Assembly (NCBI GenBank): GCA_947453965.1 | Contig: CANGIQ010000025.1 | Coordinates: 1-40,409 of the forward strand | Source: Comamonadaceae bacterium | GTDB lineage: Bacteria; Pseudomonadota; Gammaproteobacteria; Burkholderiales; Burkholderiaceae_C | Direction: 5' to 3' | DNA length: 40,409 bases | Shown here: in pieces, positions 22,339-30,184 of the stretch | How positions within the stretch are numbered: the stretch's first letter is position 1 | How the letters are laid out: each line of letters begins with the position of its first letter | Notes under the pieces: generated by a model | What the model was told of the DNA's origin: nothing | Database searches by the model: none | The model's input: the letters and a program-made list of their open reading frames with translations, nothing else | Position numbers and translations under genes: made by a program

Positions 22339-24407
22339 GACGCGCTGGCCTCCGTGACCGGGGCGTCGTTGACATCCACCGCAATCGCGATCGGGCCTGC
22401 GGCTGCGCTGTCGTCTTCGTCGTCCGCTGCTTCATCGCTGCTGAGCGTGTCAGCAGGCGGCGTGTCGTCCAGCACGGCGAGCAAGTGGCCGCTGATGTCC
22501 AGCGTGATGTCGTCCACCGCGCTCAAACGCAGTTGCACATGGGCGCCACGCGGCAACTCGCCGCCACCGAGCACCGGCAGCATCAAGGGCAGGTGATCGG
22601 CGCGTGCCATGGCGGGTTGGCCCGGGAAGGTTTTGAACACGGTGGCGCTGAGCTCGGTGATGTTGTGTTGTTTCAAGTACTGCAACGTCCAAAAGCGTTC
22701 CATGCTGGCTTGGTAGCCGTTGTAAGCGCTGTACGCGCCATCGAACGCTGAGATGATGGAGAACAGTTGCGCGTCTTTGGGTTTGAACGGCGCGGCCAGT
22801 GCGGCCGTGGCGCCATGCTTGGCGCAGGCAATGATTTGCCATTGGTTGACCAAGTCGGTGTAGCGGCGCAGTGGCGAGGTGCTCCAGGCATAGCTGGGCA
22901 CGCCGATGCCCGCGTGTGGCAAAGCCTTGGTGCCCATGCGCACTTTGACGCCAGGTTGCAAGCTGGCTTGGCTGCGGTAGATGCCGGGCACACCGAGCTC
23001 GGCCATCCAATTGCCCCAGGTGCTGTTGGCCAGAATCATGGCCTCGGCCACCATCAGGTCCAGCGGTGCACCGCGTTGGCGAATGCTGATTTGCACTTGC
23101 TCATGACCTTGAGGTTCGGCGCCGTCGTTGCCCACCAGGCGGAAGTTGTAGTCAGGGCGGTTGAAGGTTTCGGGTTTGCCGCGCACCACCTCGCGTTGGG
23201 CTTTGAGGTGCTGGGCCAAGCGGAACAAAAACGCCAACTGCGCGCGCGGCATGGCGGGCTCAACCGTGCCTTCGGGGTGGGTGACGTTGGCATCTTGCAG
23301 CCACGCTTGGGTGACGATGGCATCGAGCTGGTCGTGCCGCAAATTGGCAGCGATGGGCACGCGTTCCACGCGGGTCTCGGTTGTTTGCAAGGCCAAGGTG
23401 GCTTCGTCAAAGGTGGCGTACAGCGACACGGCTGGGCAATCACGCCCCTCTTGCAAGGTGTAGGTTTGCACCACGTCGTCGGGCAGCATGGTGATTTTGT
23501 AGCCCGGCATGTAGACGGTGGACAGTCGGGTACGACCGAGCTGGTCGATGGCGCTGTCGGGGGTGACGGCCAAGGCAGGCGCCGCAATGTGAATACCCAG
23601 CGTCACCGTGCCGCTGCCCAGGCCTTGCACAGACAACGCATCGTCAATCTCGGTGGTTTGGGAGTCGTCGATGGAATAGGCCTGCACCGCAGCCAGCGGC
23701 AAGTCATCGACGATGGCCGGTGCTTGCAGTGGCGGGAACTTGGTGCCTTTGGGAAAGTTGTCGAACAAAAACCGCTGCCAATGGAATTGGTAGGCCGAGT
23801 TGATGGCGCCGGCTTTTTGCAGCAAAGCCAAGGGCGCGGTTTGGGTGGTGCGTGCGGCTTCCACCACCGCTTTGTATTCCGGCGCGTTTTTGTCAGGCTT
23901 GAACAAAATCTTGTAGAGCTGGGCCTGGATCGGTTCAGGGCAGATGCCTTGGGCCAGTTCGGCCGCCCATTGCTCAATTTGCGCTTGGATCTGTTTTTTC
24001 TTTTCAATCGCCACCAAGGCCTGTTGGATGATGTCGGCCGAGGCTTTCTTAAAGCGTCCTTTGCCCGCGCGGCGGAAGTAGTGCGGTGCTTCGTACAAGC
24101 GCAGCAAGGCGGCGGCTTGTTCGGTCAAGGAGGCTTGGGCGCTGAAGTATTCGCGTGCCAGGTCGGCAAAGCCGAACTCGTCTTCGGGGGCGAACTCCCA
24201 GGCCAAATCCAATTCGATGGTGGTGCTCAAGGCTTGGGCCTCGCGCATCAAATCGGCGGGGGTGGGCTTGTCAAACTTGAGCATGAGCTGCGCGGCTTTG
24301 ACCTTGACCCGTTTGCCGGATTCCAACTCAATTTGGGCCGAGCTTTCTGCTTCGGAAAGCACCCGACCGGTCTGGAATTTTCCAGCTTCTTCAAACAATG
24401 CGTACAT
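22335..24407 (-). CDS. RNB-domain 3'-5' exoribonuclease (RNase II/R family)
   Basis: Processive 3'-5' RNA degradation enzyme. ATG 24407 gives 690 residues starting MYALFEEAGKFQTGRVLSE. A GTG nine codons upstream (24434) is in frame but has no ribosome site, while ATG 24407 sits seven bases after a GACAAT -10-like hexamer. The RNB catalytic block YSIDDSQTTEIDDALS carries the conserved aspartates, and the family arginine-rich segment WSTSPLRRYTDLVNQWQ is present. N-terminal cold-shock-like and C-terminal S1-like regions are degenerate, and the tail from about 655 on is acidic. It is first in a likely unit with the TonB-like gene, mtgA and ruvC. Whether to call it rnb or rnr is uncertain. Confidence 0.88.
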   Translation of the reverse strand: MYALFEEAGKFQTGRVLSEAESSAQIELESGKRVKVKAAQLMLKFDKPTPADLMREAQALSTTIELDLAWEFAPEDEFGFADLAREYFSAQASLTEQAAALLRLYEAPHYFRRAGKGRFKKASADIIQQALVAIEKKKQIQAQIEQWAAELAQGICPEPIQAQLYKILFKPDKNAPEYKAVVEAARTTQTAPLALLQKAGAINSAYQFHWQRFLFDNFPKGTKFPPLQAPAIVDDLPLAAVQAYSIDDSQTTEIDDALSVQGLGSGTVTLGIHIAAPALAVTPDSAIDQLGRTRLSTVYMPGYKITMLPDDVVQTYTLQEGRDCPAVSLYATFDEATLALQTTETRVERVPIAANLRHDQLDAIVTQAWLQDANVTHPEGTVEPAMPRAQLAFLFRLAQHLKAQREVVRGKPETFNRPDYNFRLVGNDGAEPQGHEQVQISIRQRGAPLDLMVAEAMILANSTWGNWMAELGVPGIYRSQASLQPGVKVRMGTKALPHAGIGVPSYAWSTSPLRRYTDLVNQWQIIACAKHGATAALAAPFKPKDAQLFSIISAFDGAYSAYNGYQASMERFWTLQYLKQHNITELSATVFKTFPGQPAMARADHLPLMLPVLGGGELPRGAHVQLRLSAVDDITLDISGHLLAVLDDTPPADTLSSDEAADDEDDSAAAGPIAIAVDVNDAPVTEASAS

Positions 24408-24414
24408 GGCTGCG

Positions 24415-24420
24415 ATTGTC
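24415..24420 (-). promoter_or_regulatory. Candidate -10 element of the RNB exoribonuclease gene
   Basis: On the minus strand GACAAT ends seven bases before ATG 24407, with no Shine-Dalgarno between them. This matches the spacing seen before lpxC, rodA, tldD and mpl. No clear -35 is visible. Confidence 0.35.
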
Positions 24421-24451
24421 CCATGCCGCGCCACTGGGGCACCGCCGTGCG

Positions 24452-25060
24452 CTAGCCTAAACGCAAGAAACGGCGGATGGTGGGGAGGTGGGTTTCAAAG
24501 TCGCTCAAGGCATGGTCACCGCCTTCGAGCACGACTTGGTGCGAGCCCGGGTAGCGCGCCGTCATTTCCCGCCAATCCAGCACTTCGTCGCCTTTGGCGA
24601 TGAAGGCCAGCACCCGCTCAGGGTGGGGCAGGGTACCGACGTACAAAGCCCGTAATTCGTCGACAAATTCAGGCGCAAAGTAAAAGCGCTCACGAGGGTC
24701 GTGCCAGGTGGTTTGCTCGCCGATGTAGCGCACCAAATCGCGTGCCGGATCAATGGCGGGGTTGATCAACACTGCCGGACAGCCACGCTGAGCCGCCAAC
24801 CAGGTGGCGTAAAAGCCGCCCAAGGACGACCCCATCACCGCCATGCTCTGGGTCGGCCAGTCGGCTGTTCCTTGCGCGATCAGGTCAGCGGCCGCTTGCG
24901 GGGAGGGCGGCAATTGCGGACACCACCAGGTCAGATGGGGCAGCGTGGTCGCCACCAGACGGGCCATCTGTTGGGCCTTGGTGGATTGGGGCGACGAGCG
25001 AAACCCGTGCAAATACAGCAGATGGGTGGTGGGCTGGGTGGCTGTCGAGGTCAAGGGCAT
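24452..25060 (-). CDS. YqiA/UPF0227-like alpha/beta-hydrolase esterase
   Basis: A 202-residue alpha/beta hydrolase. LLYLHGFRSSPQSTKAQ is the oxyanion region typical of the YqiA/YcfP group. GSSLGG carries the nucleophile (S79), D158 in AKGDEVLDW is the likely acid, and H183 in GGDHALSDF completes the triad. It has no signal peptide, so it should be cytoplasmic; the substrate is unknown. It is transcribed away from rodA with only 36 bases between the two start codons, and ends 44 bases before the RNB gene on the same strand, so it may head that operon. Confidence 0.85.
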   Translation of the reverse strand: MPLTSTATQPTTHLLYLHGFRSSPQSTKAQQMARLVATTLPHLTWWCPQLPPSPQAAADLIAQGTADWPTQSMAVMGSSLGGFYATWLAAQRGCPAVLINPAIDPARDLVRYIGEQTTWHDPRERFYFAPEFVDELRALYVGTLPHPERVLAFIAKGDEVLDWREMTARYPGSHQVVLEGGDHALSDFETHLPTIRRFLRLG

Positions 25061-25082
25061 GCGCCATGCTAGCAGCGGGAGA

Positions 25083-25088
25083 GATAAT
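25083..25088 (+). promoter_or_regulatory. Candidate -10 element of rodA
   Basis: GATAAT lies eight bases before ATG 25097 in the 36-base gap between divergent genes. No Shine-Dalgarno is present in between, suggesting a leaderless or near-leaderless message. The -35 region falls in the opposite gene and is poor. Confidence 0.35.
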
Positions 25089-25096
25089 CACGCCTT

Positions 25097-26251
25097 ATGT
25101 CCACCGTGATCCACAAACCCAGCCCCTTGCAACGTTTGATGCCTTTGCTCAAAGGCTTTGATGGGCCGTTGGCATTTGGGATCTTTTTGCTGGCCTGCGC
25201 TGGCTTGTTAACCATGTATTCCTCAGGCTTTGCCAACGGGGCTCGGTTTGTGGACCATGGCCGCAACATGCTGCTGGCGGGTTTCATCATGTTTGTGGTG
25301 GCGCAAATTCCGCCGCAACGCTTGATGGCGTTTGCCGTGCCGCTGTACACCGTGGGCGTGGCCTTGTTGGTGGCCGTGGCCTTGTTTGGCCTGACCAAAA
25401 AAGGCGCACGGCGCTGGCTGAACGTGGGGGTGGTGATTCAGCCCAGCGAGATCATGAAGATTGCCATGCCGCTGATGCTGGCCTGGTGGTTCCAAAAACG
25501 CGAGGGCCAGCTGCGTCCGCTCGACTTCTTGGTGGCCACCTTGTTGCTCTTGGTGCCCGTGGGCTTGATCGTCAAGCAGCCCGATTTGGGCACGGCAATT
25601 TTGGTGTTGTCGGCGGGCTTGGCGGTGATTTTCTTTGCTGGCTTGAGCTGGTTTTTGATCGTGCCGCCGATTTTGTTGGGCTTAATCGGCATTGCCTTGG
25701 TGGTGATTTTTGAGCCCACCTTGTGCGCCGATGGTTTTCGTTGGCCTTTGCTGCATGACTACCAACAGCAGCGCATTTGTACCCTGTTAGATCCGTCGCG
25801 CGACCCCTTGGGCAAAGGTTTTCACATCATCCAAGGCATGATCGCCATTGGCTCGGGCGGCTTCTGGGGCAAGGGCTTCATGCAAGGCACGCAGACCCAC
25901 CTCGACTTCATTCCTGAGCGCACCACCGACTTTGTGTTTGCCGCCTTTGGCGAAGAATTTGGCTTGGTGGGCAACTTGCTGTTGATTGGCAGTTTCATCT
26001 TTTTGATCATGCGTGGCTTGGCCATCGCGGTGGAAGGCCCCACCTTGTTCGCGCGCTTGTTGGCGGGCAGCGTGACCTTGAGCTTCTTTATTTATGCGTT
26101 CGTCAACATGGGCATGGTCAGTGGCATCTTGCCGGTGGTGGGTGTGCCTTTGCCCTTCATCAGCTACGGTGGAACCGCCATGGTCACGTTGGGTCTGGGC
26201 TTGGGCATCTTGATGTCGGTGGCTAAGGCCAAACAGTTGGTGCAATCATGA
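25097..26251 (+). CDS. rodA: Rod-shape glycosyltransferase RodA (SEDS family)
   Basis: SEDS glycosyltransferase that polymerises lipid II in lateral wall growth with PBP2. The 384-residue product has about ten membrane segments and the RodA blocks: KKGARRWLNVGVVIQPSEIMK, VKQPDLGTAILV, PERTTDFVFAAFGEEFGLVG and PLPFISYGGTAMV. DPSRDPLGKGFHIIQG and the absence of the N-terminal extension separate it from FtsW. It is not preceded by mrdA/mreBCD as is common, but stands divergent from an esterase gene. The stop overlaps the next gene by ATGA. rodA and a rod-like cell shape are consistent with a DAP-type wall. Confidence 0.95.
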   Translation: MSTVIHKPSPLQRLMPLLKGFDGPLAFGIFLLACAGLLTMYSSGFANGARFVDHGRNMLLAGFIMFVVAQIPPQRLMAFAVPLYTVGVALLVAVALFGLTKKGARRWLNVGVVIQPSEIMKIAMPLMLAWWFQKREGQLRPLDFLVATLLLLVPVGLIVKQPDLGTAILVLSAGLAVIFFAGLSWFLIVPPILLGLIGIALVVIFEPTLCADGFRWPLLHDYQQQRICTLLDPSRDPLGKGFHIIQGMIAIGSGGFWGKGFMQGTQTHLDFIPERTTDFVFAAFGEEFGLVGNLLLIGSFIFLIMRGLAIAVEGPTLFARLLAGSVTLSFFIYAFVNMGMVSGILPVVGVPLPFISYGGTAMVTLGLGLGILMSVAKAKQLVQS

Positions 26252-27135
26252 GTGCAGCGATGAAAACGGATCAATCTGTGGCCATCATTGGCACAGGCAA
26301 TATGGGCGGCGGCATGGCGCGCAATTTGTTGGCGCATGGCTTCGCCGTGCATGTGCGCGACATTGATGCCAATAAAACTCAGCCTTTGCAAGCACTCGGT
26401 GCGCAGGTGCACAACAGCCCGGTCACGATGGCGGCCGTGGCGCCTTTGCTCATCGTGTGCGTGGTGACCGCAGACGAGACGCACGACGTGTTGTTTGGCG
26501 ATCAAGGCGTGGCCTCTGCTTTAAAGCCCGGCCAAACCGTGATGCTGTGTCCCACCATTGCCCCCCATGATGCGGAGCGTTTTGCGCAACAGCTGTCGGT
26601 TTTGGGTGTGCACACCATCGACGCCCCCATGTCGGGTGGCCCCGCACGGGCGACCGAAGGCACCATGAGTTTGATGGTGGCGTGTTTGGACGCGGTGTTT
26701 GCACAACATGCGCAGGTACTGCATGTGCTGTCCAACCAGCTGTTTCGCATCAGCGAACGTGTGGGCGATGGCGCTCGAACCAAGCTGGTGAACAACTTGC
26801 TGGCCGGCATCAACTTGGTCGGCGCTGCCGAAGCCCTGGCCTTGGCCGAGCGCATGGGCCTGTCGGCCCAAACCACCTTGGAGGTGATTGGCAAGTCCAG
26901 CGGCCACAGCTGGGTCGGCATGGACCGCATGCAACGCGCGCTCAAGAATGACTTTGCGCCGCTGGCTCATATGACCTTGCTGACCAAAGACACGCGCTTG
27001 GCCTGCGAAGCTGCCGCCGCGGTGGGTTTTGAAGGCCCCTTGGGGCGCAAAGCGTCGGCTGTGTTTGCGCAAGCCTGCGAGGCGGGCCTGTCCGACTTGG
27101 ACGACGGCGCCTTGCTCCAACTGCTGCGCGGCTAA
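26248..27135 (+). CDS. NAD(P)-dependent oxidoreductase, beta-hydroxyacid dehydrogenase (3-hydroxyisobutyrate dehydrogenase) family
   Basis: The 295-residue product has an N-terminal Rossmann fold (VAIIGTGNMGGGMARNLL, about 11-28), the substrate-binding signature DAPMSGGPARATEGTM (about 125-140) and the catalytic lysine K179 in ARTKLVNNLL, with an all-alpha C-terminal domain. Aspartate at the end of the second strand (VRDIDAN) favours NAD over NADP. The substrate cannot be told: 3-hydroxyisobutyrate, tartronate semialdehyde and succinic semialdehyde reductases all share this pattern. It overlaps rodA by four bases, an unexpected coupling of a metabolic gene to a wall gene. Confidence 0.9.
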   Translation: MSAAMKTDQSVAIIGTGNMGGGMARNLLAHGFAVHVRDIDANKTQPLQALGAQVHNSPVTMAAVAPLLIVCVVTADETHDVLFGDQGVASALKPGQTVMLCPTIAPHDAERFAQQLSVLGVHTIDAPMSGGPARATEGTMSLMVACLDAVFAQHAQVLHVLSNQLFRISERVGDGARTKLVNNLLAGINLVGAAEALALAERMGLSAQTTLEVIGKSSGHSWVGMDRMQRALKNDFAPLAHMTLLTKDTRLACEAAAAVGFEGPLGRKASAVFAQACEAGLSDLDDGALLQLLRG

Positions 27136-27158
27136 ACCGCGCTGGCCTTGGCCTGGGT

Positions 27159-27188
27159 GAGACAAGGTTGTTGGCCGACTTCTACAAT
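27159..27188 (+). promoter_or_regulatory. Candidate tldD promoter
   Basis: GAGACA (27159-27164), an 18-base spacer, and TACAAT (27183-27188). The start codon ATG 27195 begins six bases after the -10, so the transcript could start on or next to the ATG. Confidence 0.45.
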
Positions 27189-27194
27189 TGGGCC

Positions 27195-28655
27195 ATGATT
27201 TCACGCGAACCCACCCTTGAGCGCCTTGCCATTGCCCGTCAACTGTTGTTAGAACCGTTCGGCTTGGACGAGTCTGATTTGTCACGCACCTTGGCCGAGA
27301 TCAAGGCCCACAAGGTGGACGAGGCCGATTTGTACTTTCAATACACCCGCGCCGAAGGCTGGAGTTTGGAAGAGGGCATTGTCAAAACCGGTTCGTTCAG
27401 CATTGACCAAGGCGTGGGCGTGCGCGCGGTCAGCGGTGAAAAAACAGCATTTGCGTATTCCGATGACATCTCAGCAGCTTCGCTGCGCGATGCAGCATAC
27501 ACGGTGCGCACGATTGCAGCCGCTGCCAAAGGCGCGCGCGTCAAAGTGCCCACACGCAAAGTGGCGCCCAGTCGTTCGCTGTATCGCGACCTGGACCCAA
27601 TTGCCTCGCTCGACAGCAATGAAAAAGTCGCTTTGCTGGGCCGTGTGGAGCAAATGGCACGCGCCAAAGATCCGCGCGTGATCCAAGTCATGGCCGGTTT
27701 GGCCAGCGAGTACGACGTGGTGATGGTGGTGCGTGCCGACGGCACCTTGGCCGCCGATGTGCGCCCCTTGGTGCGCCTGAGTGTGACCGTGATTGCCGAG
27801 CAGAATGGCCGCCGCGAAATGGGTTCAGGTGGTGGTGGTGGTCGCTTTGGTTTGAACCACTTTGACGATGCACTGGCGCAAAGCTATGTTGACGAAGCCG
27901 TCAAATGCGCACTCACCAATTTGGAAGCCCGCCCAGCCCCTGCGGGTGAGATGAGTGTGGTGTTGGGCCCCGGTTGGCCAGGCATTTTGTTGCACGAAGC
28001 GATTGGCCATGGCTTGGAAGGCGACTTCAACCGCAAGGGTTCGAGCGCATTCAGTGGCCGCATCGGCCAACGTGTGGCAGCCAAAGGCGTGACAGTGCTC
28101 GACGATGGCACCTTGCCCGATCGCCGTGGCTCGCTCAACATCGACGACGAAGGCCATGCCAGCCAGCGCAATGTGCTGATCGAAGACGGCATCTTGAAGG
28201 GCTACATCCAAGATGCGATGAATGCACGCTTGATGGGTGTCAAGCCCACCGGCAACGGCCGCCGCGAGAGCTACGCCCATGTGCCCATGCCACGCATGAC
28301 CAACACCTACATGTTGGGCGGTGACAAGTCGCCCGAAGAAATTGTGGCCAGCCTCAAAAAGGGCTTGTACGCCGTGAACTTTGGCGGCGGTCAGGTCGAC
28401 ATCACCTCGGGCAAGTTTGTGTTCTCCACCAGCCAAGCGTTTTGGGTGGAGAACGGCAAGATTCAATACCCCGTCAAAGGCGCCACCTTGGTCGGCAACG
28501 GCCCCGATGCACTGACCCGCGTGAGCTTGATCGGCAACGACATGGCGCTTGACAGCGGTGTGGGAACCTGCGGCAAAGAAGGGCAGAGCGTGCCTGTGGG
28601 CGTGGGGCAACCGACTTTGCGCATTGATGGTCTGACGGTTGGTGGAACAGCGTAA
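27195..28655 (+). CDS. tldD: Metalloprotease TldD
   Basis: Zinc protease subunit that with PmbA (TldE) degrades unfolded peptides and matures some modified peptides such as microcin B17. ATG 27195 is preferred over an in-frame TTG at 27168; it gives 486 residues starting MISREPTLERL. The metal site HEAIGH (267-272, HExxxH) is followed by GLEGDFNRKGSSAFSGRIGQ. The C-terminal block DSGVGTCGKEGQSVPVGVGQ with its cysteine is family-typical. pmbA is not in the window. No Shine-Dalgarno precedes the start. Confidence 0.97.
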   Translation: MISREPTLERLAIARQLLLEPFGLDESDLSRTLAEIKAHKVDEADLYFQYTRAEGWSLEEGIVKTGSFSIDQGVGVRAVSGEKTAFAYSDDISAASLRDAAYTVRTIAAAAKGARVKVPTRKVAPSRSLYRDLDPIASLDSNEKVALLGRVEQMARAKDPRVIQVMAGLASEYDVVMVVRADGTLAADVRPLVRLSVTVIAEQNGRREMGSGGGGGRFGLNHFDDALAQSYVDEAVKCALTNLEARPAPAGEMSVVLGPGWPGILLHEAIGHGLEGDFNRKGSSAFSGRIGQRVAAKGVTVLDDGTLPDRRGSLNIDDEGHASQRNVLIEDGILKGYIQDAMNARLMGVKPTGNGRRESYAHVPMPRMTNTYMLGGDKSPEEIVASLKKGLYAVNFGGGQVDITSGKFVFSTSQAFWVENGKIQYPVKGATLVGNGPDALTRVSLIGNDMALDSGVGTCGKEGQSVPVGVGQPTLRIDGLTVGGTA

Positions 28656-28692
28656 ACCCTAGTCACTTGTCAGCAAAGCGCCAGAATTGCTG

Positions 28693-28701
28693 TGCTACAT
28701 T
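28693..28701 (+). promoter_or_regulatory. Candidate extended -10 promoter of the aroG leader
   Basis: TGC followed by TACATT (28696-28701) forms an extended -10 element that ends seven bases before the leader-peptide ATG 28709. A TTGTCA at 28667-28672 is 23 bases away, too far for a standard -35. Initiation is expected at or beside the ATG. Confidence 0.4.
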
Positions 28702-28708
28702 TCAGTCC

Positions 28709-28777
28709 ATGAGTTCAGCCCGTTTTTATTTTGCTTACTTTTTTATCTCACGCCCCCACGGCGGTCGAGAGATCTGA
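28709..28777 (+). CDS. Phe/Tyr-rich leader peptide of an aroG transcription attenuator
   Basis: A 22-codon frame, ATG 28709 to TGA 28775-28777, lying before the DAHP synthase gene. Residues 5-12 are RFYFAYFF: four Phe and two Tyr among 22 residues, the two amino acids whose synthesis the downstream enzyme initiates. This is the composition expected of a leader whose translation senses charged tRNA-Phe and tRNA-Tyr. There is no Shine-Dalgarno, but a -10-like element ends seven bases upstream, so it may be read from a leaderless transcript. Codons 17-19 contain the 5' arm of a potential antiterminator. Coding status is inferred from composition and context. Confidence 0.85.
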   Translation: MSSARFYFAYFFISRPHGGREI

Positions 28778-28816
28778 ACGTACGCAAAACGCTCTGAACT
28801 CCCAAACCAACCGCCG
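28759..28816 (+). promoter_or_regulatory. Antiterminator pairing of the aroG attenuator
   Basis: CGGCGGT (28759-28765, inside leader codons 17-19) is perfectly complementary to ACCGCCG (28810-28816), which is the 5' arm of the terminator. A ribosome stalled on the Phe/Tyr codons (28724-28744) would leave the first arm free, letting it pair and break the terminator. A ribosome reaching the stop codon would cover it. Confidence 0.7.
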
Positions 28817-28837
28817 GACCCCCGGCGGTTTTTTTTT
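28809..28837 (+). terminator. Attenuator terminator before aroG
   Basis: AACCGCCGG (28809-28817) pairs perfectly with CCGGCGGTT (28822-28830) around a four-base ACCC loop, and a run of nine T residues spans 28829-28837. It lies 56 bases before the aroG start codon and 32 bases after the leader stop codon. Confidence 0.93.
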
Positions 28838-28893
28838 GCCACAGCTTTTTCAAATCGTTTTTTTCAATCATCTTCAAACTTCAGGACGAGACC

Positions 28894-30003
28894 ATGAAAC
28901 ACCACACCAGTTATCCAAGCCACGTTGAACACACCAGTCAAACCGACGATCAACGTATCAAGGACATCACCGTGCTGCCTCCTCCCGAACACTTAATTCG
29001 CTTCTTCCCGATCCAGGGCTCGCCGGTCGAGCAACTGATCACCCACACCCGCAAAACCATCCACAACATCATGCACGGTAGCGACGACCGTCTGCTGGTG
29101 GTGATTGGCCCTTGCTCCATCCACGACCCCGCTGCCGCGATTGACTACGCACGTCGTTTGCAACCGCTGCGCGAGAAGTACGCCGACACCCTGGAAATCG
29201 TGATGCGCGTGTACTTCGAAAAACCACGCACCACCGTGGGCTGGAAAGGCTTGATCAACGACCCGTACTTGGACGAGAGCTACCGCATTGACGAAGGTCT
29301 GCGCATCGCACGCCAGTTGTTGATTGAGATCAACCGCCTCGGTCTGCCCGCAGGCAGCGAGTTCCTCGATGCCATCAGCCCCCAATACATTGGTGATTTG
29401 ATTGCGTGGGGCGCGATTGGTGCGCGCACCACTGAGAGCCAGGTGCATCGCGAACTGGCCTCTGGCATCTCAGCACCCATCGGCTTCAAAAACGGTACCG
29501 ACGGCAACATCAAAATTGCCACCGACGCGATTCAAGCCGCTGCGGGCGCGCACCACTTTTTGTCGGTGCACAAAAACGGCCAAGTGGCGATTGTGCAAAC
29601 CAAGGGCAACAAAGACTGCCACGTCATTCTGCGCGGCGGCAAAGCGCCCAACTACGACGCCGCCAGCGTGAGCGCTGCCTGCGAAGAATTGGCCAAAGCC
29701 AAGTTGCCAGCCTCCTTGATGGTGGACTGCAGCCACGCGAACAGCAGCAAACAACACGAGCGTCAGCTGGTGGTGGCCAAAGACATTGCCGACCAAATCA
29801 GCGCCGGTTCACACCAGGTGTTCGGCGTGATGATTGAGAGCCATATCCACGGCGGTGCGCAGAAGTTCACACCGGGCAAGGACGATGTGTCTAAGTTGGA
29901 ATACGGCCAGAGTATCACCGATGCGTGTTTGGGTTGGGACGATTCGGTGGCGTCGCTGGAGGTGTTGTCTGCGGCTGTGGCGGCGCGTCGCAAACGCGGT
30001 TGA
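28894..30003 (+). CDS. aroG: 3-deoxy-7-phosphoheptulonate (DAHP) synthase, type I (AroFGH family)
   Basis: Condenses phosphoenolpyruvate and erythrose 4-phosphate in the first step of aromatic amino acid synthesis. The 369-residue product closely follows E. coli AroG: DDRLLVVIGPCSIHDP, VMRVYFEKPRTTVGWKGLIN, SWGAIGARTTES-type block (here AWGAIGARTTESQVHREL), GFKNGTDGNIK and DCSHANSSKQ, with the metal-binding cysteine in GPCSIHD. GGACGAG precedes the ATG by three bases. Expression is probably controlled by the upstream Phe/Tyr attenuator. Which amino acid inhibits the enzyme itself (aroF, G or H subtype) cannot be told from sequence by eye. Confidence 0.95.
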   Translation: MKHHTSYPSHVEHTSQTDDQRIKDITVLPPPEHLIRFFPIQGSPVEQLITHTRKTIHNIMHGSDDRLLVVIGPCSIHDPAAAIDYARRLQPLREKYADTLEIVMRVYFEKPRTTVGWKGLINDPYLDESYRIDEGLRIARQLLIEINRLGLPAGSEFLDAISPQYIGDLIAWGAIGARTTESQVHRELASGISAPIGFKNGTDGNIKIATDAIQAAAGAHHFLSVHKNGQVAIVQTKGNKDCHVILRGGKAPNYDAASVSAACEELAKAKLPASLMVDCSHANSSKQHERQLVVAKDIADQISAGSHQVFGVMIESHIHGGAQKFTPGKDDVSKLEYGQSITDACLGWDDSVASLEVLSAAVAARRKRG

Positions 30004-30103
30004 TTACGTTTGCTTTCCTTGCGTTGGGTTTTTGACGCCTCGCGCAAGGTTGGCTTTGCGGGTTGACTTCGCTGGCCTCGTTTGCCTCGTTGGCTTACAC
30101 GCC

Positions 30104-30184
30104 GAGAGCGCGGTGTCTGACTTGGCTTAACGTCCCTTCGGGCCGTGATGGCGCCAAATCAGACACCGCGCTCTCAGCTTTTTT
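30104..30184 (+). repeat. Long inverted repeat with T-tract (palindrome 1, possible terminator)
   Basis: GAGAGCGCGGTGTCTGA (30104-30120) is the perfect reverse complement of 30159-30175. After one mismatch the stem continues inward as TTGGC/GCCAA, and the centre contains a CTTCGG tetraloop hairpin. Six T residues follow at 30179-30184, so it could terminate aroG transcription. The length is greater than an ordinary terminator, suggesting a repeat element that has been recruited. Confidence 0.85.

Noticed and set aside
22767..24455. Plus-strand frame of 562 codons opposite the RNB exoribonuclease gene
   Set aside because: Long antisense frames are expected opposite GC-rich genes with strong third-position bias; the product is Gly/Val/His-rich with no recognisable motif, while the minus-strand product has a full RNB catalytic block.
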